From Siphonodentalium dalli (taxonomy: Eukaryota; Mollusca; Scaphopoda; Gadilida; Siphonodentaliidae), in assembly GCA_032622095.1 (NCBI GenBank), contig CP136067.1, forward strand, positions 41,523,549 through 41,587,548: a stretch of DNA of 64,000 bases. Reading direction: 5' to 3'. The notes beneath the pieces are model-generated. The model was given only the letters and a program-made list of their open reading frames with translations, did not search any database and was not told the DNA's origin. Of the stretch, positions 10,740 to 21,552 are shown one piece after another (position 1 is the first letter of the stretch; each line of letters starts with the position of its first letter). A program made the position numbers and the translations under genes.

Positions 10740-11882
10740 TTCACACGCTGTCGATGATATAATTGACCCAATCTATCAGATTTGAAAATTGTATTTTTCA
10801 ATGTATTATGACTATATCGCGAGCACTAACCGACCACTATCCGATCCGCATGCATAGTGGTATATACATTATATTTTCTAGAGTATTTTACAGAGACTCA
10901 GACTGGCAAGTGTGTATATTTCTGCAGAATAAGTTTTGATGGCATAATTGAAATTTTCGAAATGGCACAACGTACGGTGGAGGAAAGACCAAGACAACAT
11001 CTCAGTAAAATTATAAGGGATATGTCCAACACACTAGAAGAATTAGTGACGTGGTTGGCGGGTCTCCTTTATGTGGGTGCCGGAGGGATCAACATGGTCT
11101 ACTGGACGAACCATGGCTCTTTCCAGTATGAGAATATTTTTAGATCTGACCTGAGAATTGGAATAAATCCTAACATCTATTAGTTTAGCTAGCTCCACAT
11201 AAATGCACACAGTCATGGGGAGGGACACCGGACCGACCACGTCTGTTCAGCTCGGTGTGAGAACATTTTGAAGTCGGAACATGAAAAGCGCAAAATACTA
11301 GCATCCAGACTGGCATCGAGCTTAATTTCCAAACGTTTGAAATTTCAATTTTCGAATAATTAGCAGTTTTTGACTGGCCACGGGGGGGGGGGGGGGGGGC
11401 AGGACGCAAGCTTGCCAAGTGTTGGACACTTCCAACCTGACACCCACATAAGGTCGGAAAATTTCCATCTGATGGCATTCTCAGGATACTATGCAAATGT
11501 TGATCTAAAAACAGCAAATTCCCCACTAATAAATTGTTGGAAAATCAAGCCACAAGAACAATTTCAACTTATTGTTGGTGTGAAATTTCCAACTAATATT
11601 CAAGGATTTTGATGAACTGTATGCTCACCTCTTCCTGTGCCTCGGTTACTCGTGAGTGAAATGAACCAAACGTGTACGTATATAAACTACCTGGACTATC
11701 TCTCCTATATATTTTGATTCAATCTGTATTCGAGAGATAACCCACATCCTCCGGACCTCAATGATATGATCGTGAATGAGTATTGATATACCCCACTAAA
11801 CTTTGACAAACACCAGTAATGGTGTGTAGATAATTTACATATCTCTCCTATATATTTTGATACAATCTATCTAATTTACATA
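10740..11882. other. No gene recognised; contains an 18-G run and a dispersed repeat
   Basis: An open frame at 10857-11183 (+, 108 codons) resembles nothing I know. The part around 11340-11610 has a G tract (about 11382-11399) and TTCCAAC words like the 31.7 kb repeat copy. TCTCTCCTATATATTTTGAT occurs at about 11699 and again at about 11842; these look like stray 5' Helitron ends preceding the cluster. Confidence 0.4.
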
Positions 11883-12387
11883 TCTCTCTTATATATTGTC
11901 TGTTTGTCATTTATACAAATCTACGATTCTCCACCGATCGAGACCAAACTTCCTATCTAGGGGTAAAATCCCACGGACACGGTCGTTGTCGTATTGGCGA
12001 CCCCGTGCGACGCCCGTGAAGCGCATGCGCAGACGAGATCTCGGAAAAGGGTGGAGCTATCGACCTGAAATTTGCTATGTGAATGTATCTTGCCCCGGAT
12101 ACGAATTTTATCGGGTCGCCGAGCCCGTGCGACGCCAGCTTCGTGCATGCGCAGACGAGATCTCGGAAACGGGTCGAGCTATCGACTTGAAATTTGGTAT
12201 GTGAATGTATCTTGCCCCGGATACGAATTTTATCTGGTCGCCGAGCCCGTGCGACGCCAGCTTCGCGCATGCGCAGACAGATCTCGGAAACGGGTGGAGC
12301 TATCGATTTGAAATTTGGTTTTTGAATAGCTATCGACTTGAAATTTGGTTTTTGAATAGCCCGGACAACGTCGGGCTCATCGGCTAG
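11883..12387 (+). mobile_element. Non-autonomous Helitron, cluster member 1
   Basis: Starts TCTCTCTTATATAT after an A. It ends with the stem-loop GCCCGGACAACGTCGGGC, a 10-base spacer TCATCGGCTA region, and terminal CTAG followed by T. A TC 5' end, CTRR 3' end and subterminal GC hairpin are the defining marks of Helitrons. The interior holds about two units of the 122-bp repeat (GAAACGGGTGGAGCTATCG). No Rep/helicase is encoded. Confidence 0.8.
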
Positions 12388-13140
12388 TCTCATATATATT
12401 TTGAAGACCTCTGTCTGTTTGTTTGTCTGTATGTCTGTCTGTATGTCATTTATACAAATATACGATTCTCGACCGATCGGGACGAAACTTGGTACGTGTG
12501 TGTAGTTTGACCAGGCGGTGGACGTTGTCGTATTGGCGAATCCGTGCGGCGCCCGCTTCGCGCTTACGCAGACGAGATCTCGGAAACGGGTGAGCTATCG
12601 ACTTGAAATTTGGTGTGTGAATGTATCTTGCCCCGGATACGAATTTTATCGGGTCGCCGAGCCCGTGCGACGCCAGCTTCGCGCATGCGCAGACCAGATA
12701 TCGGAAACGGGTAGAGCTATCGACCTGAAATTTGGTATGTGAATGTATCTTGCCCCGGATACGAATTTTATCGGGTCGCCGAGCCCGTGCGACGCCAACT
12801 TCGCGCATGCGCAGACCAGATCTCGGAAACGGGTGGAGCTATCGACTTGAAATTTGGTATGTGAATGTATCTTGCCCCGGATACGAATTTTATCGGGTCG
12901 CCGAGCCCGTGCGACACCAGCTTCGCGCATGCGCAGACGAGATCTCGGAAACGGGTGGAGCTATCGACTTGAAATTTGCTATGTGAATGTATCTTGCCCC
13001 GGATACGAATTTTATCGGGTCGCCGAGCCCGTGCGACGCCAGCTTCGCGCATGCGCAGACGAGAACTCGGAAACGGGTAGAGCTATCGACTTGAAATTTG
13101 GTTTTTGAATAGCCCGGACAACGTCGGGCTCATCCGCTAG
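12388..13140 (+). mobile_element. Non-autonomous Helitron, cluster member 2
   Basis: Begins TCTCATATATATTTTGAAG immediately after the CTAG of member 1. A TCTG/TGTC microsatellite follows, then CGACCGATCGGGACGAAAC. The interior has about four tandem 122-bp units, and the 3' end is the same hairpin plus CATCCGCTAG. No bases separate it from its neighbours. Confidence 0.85.
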
Positions 13141-13995
13141 TCTCATATATATTTTTGAAGACCTCTGTCTGTCTGTCTGTCTGTCTGTTTGCCATTAATT
13201 CAAATCTACGATTCTCGACCGATCGGGACGAAACTTGGTACGTGTGTTTAGTTTGACCAGGCGGTGGACGTTGTCGTATTGGCGAGCTCGTGCGGCGCCC
13301 GATTCGCGCATGCGCAGACGAGATCTCGGAAACGGGTGGAGCTATCGACTTGAAATTTGCTATGTGAATGTATCTTGCCCCGGATACGAATTTTATCGGG
13401 TCGCCGAGCCCGTGCGACGCCAGCTTCGCGCATGCGCAGACGAGATCTCGGAAACGAGTGGAGCTATCGACTTGAAATTTGGTATGCCGTCGGCGTCGCG
13501 TTTTGGAGAAGCTCAGACCACCCGTTCTCCACTCTCAGTCACAAAACACGGCACTGCGGTGGTTAATCAAGTGATAATTTAATGAGCGTTTGATTTTTAC
13601 GCATCGCTATAAAGAGCGTTTGTTTACCATTCAACGTTATTAGCATCTGCAGAGAGATATACGGGAACATCTAATATATAGAAACGGGTGGAGCTATCGA
13701 CTTGAAATTTGGTATGTGAATGTATCTTGCCCCGGATACGAATTTTATCGGGTCGCCGAGCCCGTGCGACACCAGCTTCGCGCATGCGCAGACGAGATCT
13801 CGGAAACGGGTGGAGCTATCGACTTGAAATTTGCTATGTGAATGTATCTTGCCCCGGATACGAATTTTATCGGGTCGCCGAGCCCGTGCGACGCCAGCTT
13901 CGCGCATGCGCAGACGAGAACTCGGAAACGGGTAGAGCTATCGACTTGAAATTTGGTTTTTGAATAGCCCGGACAACGTCGGGCTCATCGGCTAG
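13141..13995 (+). mobile_element. Non-autonomous Helitron, cluster member 3, with extra internal segment
   Basis: It has the same termini as member 2 and is 855 bp long. At about 13486-13678 the 122-bp repeats are interrupted by roughly 190 bp unrelated to the family (CCGTCGGCGTCGCG through a TATAAAGAGCGTTTG word at 13608 to AACATCTAATATATAG). This segment is shared with member 4, so it was gained before the two copies arose. It could be captured host DNA or an insertion. Confidence 0.85.
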
Positions 13996-14784
13996 TCTCA
14001 TATATATTTTTGAAGACCTCTGTCTGTCTGTCTGTCTGTCTGTTTGCCATTAATTCAAATCTACGATTCTCGACCGATCGGGACGAAACTTGGTACGTGT
14101 GTTTAGTTTGACCAGGCGGTGGACGTTGTCGTATTGGCGAGCTCGTGCGGCGCCCGATTCGCGCATGCGCAGACGAGATCTCGGAAACGGGTGGAGCTAT
14201 CGACTTGAAATTTGCTATGTGAATGTATCTTGCCCCGGATACGAATTTTATCGGGTCGCCGAGCCCGTGCGACGCCAGCTTCGCGCATGCGCAGACGAGA
14301 TCTCGGAAACGAGTGGAGCTATCGACTTGAAATTTGGTATGCCGTCGGCGTCGCGTTTTGGAGAAGCTCAGACCACCCGTTCTCCACTCTCAGTCACAAA
14401 ATACGGCACTGCGGTGGTTAATCAAGTGATAATTTAATGAGCGTTTGATTTTTACGCATCGCTATAAAGAGCGTTTGTTTACCATTCAACGTTATTAGCA
14501 TCTGCAGAGAGATATACGGGAACATCTAATATATAGAAACGGGTGGAGCTATCGACTTGAAATTTGGTATGTGAATGTATCTTGCCCCGGATACGAATTT
14601 TATCGGGTCGCCGAGCCCGTGCGACGCCAGTTTCGCGCATGCGCAGACCAGATCTCGAAAACGGGTGGAGCTATCGACTTGAAATTTGGTTTTTGAATAG
14701 CCCGGACAACGTCGGGCTGGGTAGAGCTATCGACTTGAAATTTGGTTTTTTAATAGCTCGGACAACGTCGGGCTCATCGGCTAG
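13996..14784 (+). mobile_element. Non-autonomous Helitron, cluster member 4, near-twin of member 3
   Basis: The first ~540 bases match member 3 at a constant offset of 855 with only rare differences (for example C at 13547 against T at 14402), including the ~190-bp extra segment. Downstream it has fewer 122-bp units, and the 3' hairpin is duplicated (near 14701 and 14757), the outer copy being the one followed by ATCGGCTAG. Confidence 0.85.
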
Positions 14785-15410
14785 TCTATTATATATTTTG
14801 GAAGATCTGTTTGTGTGTCTGTGTGTCTGTGTGTATGTGTGTTCGCGATGAACTCGAAAACGGCCCAGCCGATTTCGATGAAACTTGGTATGTGGGGGTA
14901 TTTTCGGCCGGGGAGTGGCATGGGCCTATTAATTTACCTGTGCGATGTGACATTGACCTTGAAATCTGGTAATATCAAGGTCAAACGCCCGAATATCACG
15001 GGATTTCAATGGAACTTGGTATGTGTGGGTATCTTTGGACGGGGAGTGGCATAAACCTATTAATTAATATCATTTGCCCGTGCGACGTGACCTTGACCTT
15101 GAAATCGGGTCAATTCAAGGTCAAATCGCCAATTTTGATGGGATTTCGACGAAATTTGATACATGTGGGTACTTTTGTCAACTGAGTGTTTTGGATGGGT
15201 CAAATCGTGACCACGACCTGACCTTGACCTTCAAAATAATAAATTCAAGGTCAAATCGGGTAAAACCGGATGGATTTCGACGGGCACGTTTGTTGGGTAC
15301 TTTTGTCCGGGCAGTGTTTTGGACTGGTCAAATCGTGACCCCACTTGACTTTGACCTTCAAAATGGACAATTCAAGGTCAAAGCTCGGACGAAGTCGGGT
15401 CACCTTCTAG
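14785..15410 (+). mobile_element. Non-autonomous Helitron, second family, cluster member 5
   Basis: Starts TCTATTATATATTTTGGAAG directly after the CTAG of member 4. It has ACTCGAAAACGGCCCAGCCG near the 5' end, then about three degenerate units of 130-170 bp with TGACCTTGACCTTGAAAT and TTCAAGGTCAAA motifs. It ends with a weak hairpin around GGACGAAGTCGGGTC and CACCTTCTAG, then T. The interior differs from members 1-4, but the terminal logic is the same. Relatives: the - strand element at 35902-39095 and the 5' fragments at 46695 and 51923. Confidence 0.75.
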
Positions 15411-15529
15411 TATATATATATATATAAACCTAGCTGCCGGATACGGCCCCAGAAGTGATCCATGACTTGTTTTATAAATCTTTTAGGGATATGATTATTC
15501 GTTACTGAGAAGAATGTATGGAATGCATC

Positions 15530-15600
<71 letters not shown>
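15411..15600. repeat. TA microsatellite tracts
   Basis: A short (TA)n directly follows the last Helitron, and a longer run of about 65 bp of almost pure TA lies near 15535-15600. The intervening sequence shows nothing I can name. Confidence 0.9.
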
Positions 15601-15603
<3 letters not shown>

Positions 15604-15974
15604 GTTGTATGCTTCGTTTGGACACTGTCAATTGTCCAAATCGTCGTATGCTAAGAATTTGTTAGAAAAAGTTAATATTTTTCGCCGTTCACGCGCATAT
15701 AGCTTGCAAGTCGCGCCGAAGATTTAGTCCCGTGCATGCATGCAGACACGTGTCAAATGATCAGTGATTATTATACCCGATTCGGTATCATTCAAAACGT
15801 TATTTGAAAATATGCTGTCCATTATAGTAGCTGGGAATTCAGTTATTCTAGTAGGTCTGGTAATGGCTGGCACAGGCCTTCTGATAACATCGTATCGACG
15901 AATGTTTATGTTTTATTATGTGTGGAGAACTAAACTAAATCTATATTGAAATCACTGAATAAACAGCAGGAGTG

Positions 15975-16190
15975 CACATTAATGCCCTAATTAATCGACT
16001 CCTTAATCACAGCATAATTATGGGTAATTTTTCAGGGTTTAGCCGGAAATATGGCTTGTTGCCATTCATCGGATAGCTCTCACTGAGAGCTTTCCGATGA
16101 ATGGCAACAAGCCATATTTCCGACTAATCCTGAAAAATTACCCATAATTCTGCTGTGGCTAAGGAGTCGATTGATTAGGGAATTACTGTA
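15975..16190. mobile_element. Foldback MITE, copy 2 of the TA-flanked family
   Basis: Clear relative of 3444-3680: AATCGACTCCTTAATCACAG, TGGGTAATTTTTCAG and ATGGCTTGTTGCCATTCATC in the left arm, and their complements in the right arm, ending GGGAATTACTGTA. The left terminus is diverged (CACATTAATGCCC), so it is older or damaged. The surrounding 15.6-16.75 kb shows no other feature. Confidence 0.8.
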
Positions 16191-16779
16191 TATAGTGCTG
16201 GGTGATCGAAAGAGGAATTCATGACTCATTAGACTCCCACGCTCGAATTAATAATGATCCATGCACAGCATAATATGGGAAACATACATTTACCATACCC
16301 ACAGGACGAACATAACTCGGACCTGTAGCCAAGCGACAAGGCAGATATCAGGCAACGCATTGGTTCCGTATATGTATAGTATCAGTAGCCCCTGGTCTTG
16401 CCAAATACGAGACCGATAGGGACTCAATAAATGTCTCCTTCCCATTCCAAAATGAATGCAGACATCACATGTCATTGATACATCTTCACCTCATATTTCA
16501 TATCATTATTATGTTGAGTTATTATTCTCATGTTTCTCTCATTGTTGTTTTCATGTTTTCGTCATGTTTTAAAGCCGATACTGATACCCGGCAATCATAT
16601 TTTCCACATAGCGCTGTCATCCTCCCTTCCTTTCCAACACAACATATTTAAATATTTGTTTCCAATGATCGCCAATCTCGTTAAATGGGAATCTTGCCAC
16701 TGCGTGCAGCACCGCATAGTGACTGGCGTATTAAATTTAGGGAGGAACTTTACTCGCCCCTCATCATTAAGTACGAAAA

Positions 16780-18112
16780 CCCATATAATTTATAAGATAC
16801 CTCACGGATTAAGAATAAATCTCTTAGAATGGCTAAAAGATTATCTGTTCAATCGTAAACAGAGGGTCTTGGTGAATATTTCCTTCTCAAAATTTGAATT
16901 TATCCCAGCAGGAGTCCCTTAATGCTCGATTATTGGCGCTTTCTTATTTTCAGTTCATATAAAGGACCTCCTTGATCATATTAATGCAACCACAAGCATG
17001 TACGCGGACGATACTTGCCATATGACTACCCATCACTATGACATTGATATCCTAACCAAGAATATGAACGAAGACTTTGAAAAAGTCGCAGCCTGGGCAA
17101 ATAACTAACTGGCTAGTGAAATTTAACCCAACGAAAACTAGGGCAATTTCCTTTTCCCTTACAACGTGACCCCGAATTTAAAATTCGAACAAGAAAATGT
17201 ATTATTTACAAACTCACACAAACATCTTTGACTTGGAATACAATCGAATCTAAACTGGAAAAACTCATATAAATACAATAGCAAACAAAGCTACATCACA
17301 TCTCTCACAAATAAGAAGACTGAATTACGACCTTGACCGAAAGTCGCTTGAAAAAAATATACATAGCATATATCTTACCAATTATAGACTATGCCGATGT
17401 AGTGTGGGGCACAGTAACACATTACTTATTAAAAAGTTGGATGACATACACAATGATGCTGAAAAGAATAGTCACACGATTAGCGCGTTCCGTAGATATA
17501 AATCGCTTGTTTGACGAAGTAGGATGGCCAAGATTAGAAACTCGACGAGAACTCCAAGAGTTGCTCACCATGTTTAAAATAATAAATAACCAAGTCCCCA
17601 ATTACCTCACATTCATGTATCTCTGATACCTCTAAATGCATATGTGGATACGAAGTCGAAGATGCCTTTCATTATCTCATTGAGTGCCCCCTGTATGTAA
17701 CCGAAAGATGCGAACTTTTCGACAAGATTGCAACCCACCAATTTATAATATCGAACATTTCCTCCTTATACTCACAGGGATATCATCAGAATCGAATCGA
17801 CGCAATAAAATTCTTTTCCATTTTGTTCATTCATATTTTTCATCAACGAAACGATTTAATTAGCCCCCCCCCCCCCCCTCTGCTGAAAATATTGGCGATC
17901 CTCCCGTGTGTTACAAATGTTGACTAGCTCAGTTGCAATTTCAAAAACAGAAGGATAGGACTGACAGCAAACACAAACACATCACATATCATCCTGTATA
18001 TATGTTATGTTCGTCATCTACATTGTATTGTTAAAATTTTAATGGGAGATAGGCGAGTTGTCAAAACTTGTGCACCCGATCCCTCTTGTAATATTATATT
18101 ACAATAAAAATA
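16780..18112 (+). pseudogene. Degenerate LINE: reverse transcriptase, C-terminal Cys motif and 3' tail
   Basis: Frames read in order give an RT thumb/palm segment (NLLEWLKDYLFNRKQRVLVN), FIPAGVP interrupted by a stop where PQGS is expected, then SIIGALLF and the catalytic MYADDT near 16998. After a +1 shift near 17105 come NWLVKFNPTKTRAISFS, and RRLNYDLDRKSLEK, IYIAYILPIIDYADVVWG and FDEVGWPRLETRRELQ. The end has the CxCG...H...C motif of LINE C-termini (CICGYEVEDAFHYLIECPLY, about 17640-17695). The 3' UTR-like part contains AATGGGAGATAGGCGAGTT and ends near ACAATAAAAATATG. Several stops and shifts show that it is dead. The 5' half is absent. Jockey/CR1-like is likely, but the clade is not certain. 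Confidence 0.88.
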
Positions 18113-18336
18113 TGTTTAACAAAAAAAGGCAACACCCTATAAACGTACATGGTCAAACCGTTTATAAGTTGTGTGCTTATAAGATATTCTATACTGAGAA
18201 GCCAACGCTTTTCAGGCAGTATACATATTATAATACTGTATACGAGAATATGATGTGTAAGCGCGGACATATTGTTTTTATTGAAGCAAATAAAGCATAT
18301 CGGTTGTCGCACTGTGGACATGTCGCTTGTGCCTAT
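18113..18336. other. Spacer between LINE tail and inverted-repeat element; no gene
   Basis: A 153-codon open frame (18058-18519, +) runs from the LINE tail through this spacer into the inverted-repeat element. It is judged to be a chance frame because it crosses two unrelated repeat boundaries and has no recognisable domain. Confidence 0.5.
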
Positions 18337-18770
18337 GACGGTGGGGAATCACGTGGTTTCGAGATGATGAGTATCACGCATTCAAAATGGCCAAGGCGAT
18401 CACAATCGCGTCCAGAATCGAGTATACCATTTTTCAAACAAGCTGATACCAGATTTAGAAATTCACTGTTGTTTGCTCTAACATTCTCACAAAAGATGTC
18501 AGTCGAAGGATTCTCTTAGATGTATGGACTAGTGTATTCCACGTACCTCCGACTGGCAACTTTGGCCAGAATGTTATAGAAAAGTACTGAGTATTTACCA
18601 ACAAATAAGGTACATGTATCAACTTGTTTTTAAAATACACTAACATAAGCTCGTAACAGTCAAAATGCTATGTTTTGTGTCAGTTTCTTTTGTGCGTTTG
18701 CACTATAGCCTCAACCATTTTGAATGCGTTAACACACCAACCTCGAAACAACGTGATTCCCCACCTTGTC
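18337..18770. repeat. Inverted-repeat element, copy 1 (GGTGGGGAATCACGT ends)
   Basis: Left end GGTGGGGAATCACGTGGTTT is mirrored by the right end, which reads ACGTGATTCCCCACC. Inside the ends, GCATTCAAAATGG and CCATTTTGAATGCG also pair. A second, shorter copy lies at 20957-21160 and shares ATGCTATGTTTTGTGTCAGT. The ~200 extra bases here may be an insertion. No coding content. Confidence 0.7.
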
Positions 18771-18821
18771 TATACCACCGGATTATTGCTTACACTTTCT
18801 GGCATGAGTTGGACCGATATC

Positions 18822-19221
18822 TTAACCCTTTACCCAACAAACCGGCCAAAACCGACCAAATAAAGCTTCAACAGTCTAAAATATCTTGGGTCTGTCTCAA
18901 TAAAACCATACAAATATGGATATCATTGGAACCGGCTCATTGACCACATTGTGATGGTTATAGTTATGCCCTGTGCCAATGCATTCTCTTATATATGCGA
19001 GTCGACCATAGGTCGCCTCGCATATATAAGAGAATGCATTGGCCTAAACAAAATCTTTTTTTAACACTTTTTACCATTTTTTCTTACATTCTTTAACAAT
19101 TTTATAATTTTTAATGTGTTAAGCCAATGCATTCTCTTATATATGCGAGGCGACCTATGGTCGACTCGCATATATAAGAGAATGCATTGGCACAGGGCCG
19201 TTCTGTTGGGTAAAGGGTTAA
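18822..19221 (+). mobile_element. TTAA-flanked (piggyBac-type) MITE, copy 2
   Basis: TTAA at 18822-18825 and 19218-19221. Left end CCCTTTACCCAACAAACCGG, a unique ~110-bp stretch with ACCATACAAATATGGATATC, hairpin 1 (about 18976-19043), an AT-rich spacer, hairpin 2 (about 19124-19190), and short right end GGGCCGTTCTGTTGGGTAAA. It is full length and same orientation as the copies at 26783 and 57778. Confidence 0.9.
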
Positions 19222-19323
19222 AACGTGTAGTTTTTGGCGTCGTAAAATCACATGACTTGTTCCGGTCAAGGGCGTATCCACAGCAATACTATAGTAACAC
19301 ACATTGCATGTTACATAAGGATT

Positions 19324-19416
19324 AACTGTCATGTGGACTGTTTTTATGGAGATGTAACAAGTTATGACCACTTACCTCACGGTTACATCTCCATAAAAAC
19401 AGTCCACATGACAGTT
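19324..19416. repeat. Perfect 35-bp inverted repeat with 23-base loop
   Basis: 19324-19358 and 19382-19416 are exact reverse complements over 35 bases (left arm starts AACTGTCATGTGGACTG). Perfect arms imply recent origin or selection. It may be a small MITE or a hairpin RNA source; no flanking duplication was identified. The region 19417-20046 beyond it holds nothing I recognise. Confidence 0.9.
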
Positions 19417-20046
19417 CATCATTATATTTATATACATTTAGCGAAAAAGCCACTTTTGTAAATGTATTTAAATCGAAAAGTGTATCGTGACAAAACCAGC
19501 CCAAAATATCCCATAGCACCCTTGGCAAAAGTTAACAGGAACAATTTATCTTTATATTGAAACCCGATGATTTATTAAGTAAATCCTGCGCGAATCCAAA
19601 TGCGCCCAAAACATTACGCGTTCGTCTTTCCCAAATCTATGACGCGTCGATGTAATTATGAGGCTGCAGTTATGACCTGTTGCGCGTTCACCGAGAAATA
19701 ATTGCAACTAGCCACGTGGGCGCCGACCAATCAGAATGCTGGATTTAGTGATAATCACACTTAGTATGTAAATATAAGCACTTGTGGCTGAACTTGGCTA
19801 TTGTCAAATGTCAATAATGTCCAAACATTGCTATAATGTTATGATTATATAGTTCACCCAAGTCATGTACAAATGTAACTATCCCAGATTTAAACTTTCA
19901 CCGATGAAGGCTAATATGGACAAAATTTTGAATTAACAGAGTGTGTATATGATGATAATTGTATTGTGCTGCCCCTGTTACGGGCTTATTTACAATGTAT
20001 ACAAATCTGTATGACACCTATATTTTCACGAATGTGTGTGTACATT

Positions 20047-20683
20047 TTAAAGGGGTACTGTACGCCAATTTCAATAAATTCCCGGTAACAATTGCGATCT
20101 AATATCAATATTATATTTTAAAAATAACGTATTTGAGTCGACGATGTCTACTGAAAACGTTCCGGTTAACAGGCTATCATAAAAGTCAATTTGAATTATT
20201 TAATATAAATGAATTTATGGCTGGAGTCATAAAATGGCGAATTATGCCATTACGAGTTACCGTTCTTGAAATCTTGTTGGGTGTCTTTTATCGACGGCCG
20301 TTTACGACGAACATTATTGAGTTGCGAACAAAACATGTTACATGCAAAAGGAAGTCCCGCTATAACCAATTTGGAAAAAAAGAGAAGAAACAAGATTCAT
20401 AAAGCGTCAAGTATTTTTATAGGGGGTGAGATTGTTCGATGGAAGAGATTGCAGGCATCAATTGAACTTCCGGTTCATCCTGCAACCTGCGTCTTCTCCG
20501 GTGAAGGTCAAAAACATGGCGCGTAGTTTGACATCGTAATATTTTTATTTCCAAGATCAATATTTTCGTCGCTAAATTAGGTTTATACGAAACTCATATA
20601 ACACGAACACAATCTAACTTGAAAGTTATGTCAATGGGAGTAAATAAAAAAAATGCCTATCTCTGTGTACAGTACCCCTTTAA
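20047..20683. mobile_element. TTAA-flanked TIR element (AAAGGGGTACTGTAC), copy 1
   Basis: Begins TTAAAGGGGTACTGTAC and ends with the exact complement GTACAGTACCCCTTTAA. It is about 637 bp long. The interior has open frames of 86-89 codons without recognisable domains, so it is treated as non-autonomous. TTAA at both sides suggests piggyBac-like insertion, which is inference. A longer relative lies at 23620-24580. Confidence 0.75.
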
Positions 20684-20956
20684 GTTCGAGTGCGTACATA
20701 ATTTAAATATGTTTGTACTTGTTTCACTATATTTATTGACATTTGATTTCACATGTCATGCCTCTCATCTTGATTCTATTTGTTTTTGTTTTTTATTGTT
20801 AAGGGAGAGAGAGGTAAACTTGACTCGGCGAGTTGATTACAACTATATATTATATATACCAGAACCCACTCATTGGTAAAAGACTTGCTACAATAAAATA
20901 TGTTTGAAAACGTCTGTTCTTTTCTAGAAGTAGCCGACAAAACGTAAACCCTTATT

Positions 20957-21160
20957 GATGCACGGTGAGGAATCACGTGGTTTCGAGTTGAATGAGTATC
21001 ACGCATTTAAAATGGCCGACGCGTTCGAAAAAATGCTATGTTTTGTGTCAGTTCCTCATAATGTTGTGTTTGTGTGCGTTAAATTTGCTCTCGCTTCGGT
21101 CATTTTGAATGAGTGGTACTCAACAACATCGAAAACACGTGATTCCCCACCGTGTATACC
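20957..21160. repeat. Inverted-repeat element, copy 2 (GAATCACGT ends)
   Basis: Left GCACGGTGAGGAATCACGTG and right CACGTGATTCCCCACCGTG mirror each other. Internal ATGCTATGTTTTGTGTCAGT matches copy 1 at 18665. It lies directly upstream of the GTGTC cluster, so the two may be one composite unit. The spacer 20684-20956 shows no feature. Confidence 0.7.
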
Positions 21161-21189
21161 ACCACCACCCAGCTGGGTTCCACATCCAT

Positions 21190-21552
21190 TCTTCGACGCA
21201 CCAAATGTGTCAGATGACATGGACCTGTGTCGGCCCAAACGTGTCACTTTACACGCCTGACGCGCTTTCTATGGACAAACTCTGTGACGCGTTTAGTGTG
21301 TCAACTGACACGATTGGGCGACACGTTAGATGTGTCGCATGACACGTTTGCTGTGTCACAAGATATGGACCCGTGTCGCCCAAACGTGTCGTTTTACACG
21401 CCTGACGCGCTTTCTATGGACAAACTCTGTGACGCGTTTAGTGTGTCAACTGACACGATTGGGCGACACGTTAGGTGTGTCGCCTGACATGTTTACTGTG
21501 TCATTTGACGCGCTTTCTATGGACAACTTATCGTGTCATTTGACACGGTAAA
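21190..21552 (+). repeat. Two 145-bp direct repeats packed with GTGTC/GACAC words
   Basis: The block starting CCTGACGCGCTTTCTATGGA at 21256 recurs at 21401 (offset 145), and a partial third copy starts near 21508. I count about 18 occurrences of GTGTC or GACAC in ~350 bp, in both orientations, where chance would give about one. TGTCA/TGACA is known as the core of TALE-homeodomain sites. Regulatory use here is speculation, and it could equally be satellite drift. Confidence 0.8.

Noticed and set aside
11953-14421. Many overlapping Arg-rich open frames on both strands
   Set aside because: They are translations of the 122-bp Helitron repeat (REAGVARARRPD-type) in several frames; the same peptide recurs because the DNA repeats.
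18058-18519. 153-codon open frame
   Set aside because: It starts in the LINE 3' tail and runs into an inverted-repeat element; no domain or splice support.
20133-20526. 86-89 codon frames inside the TTAA element as a transposase
   Set aside because: No DDE-type or other known motif; the two frames overlap each other.
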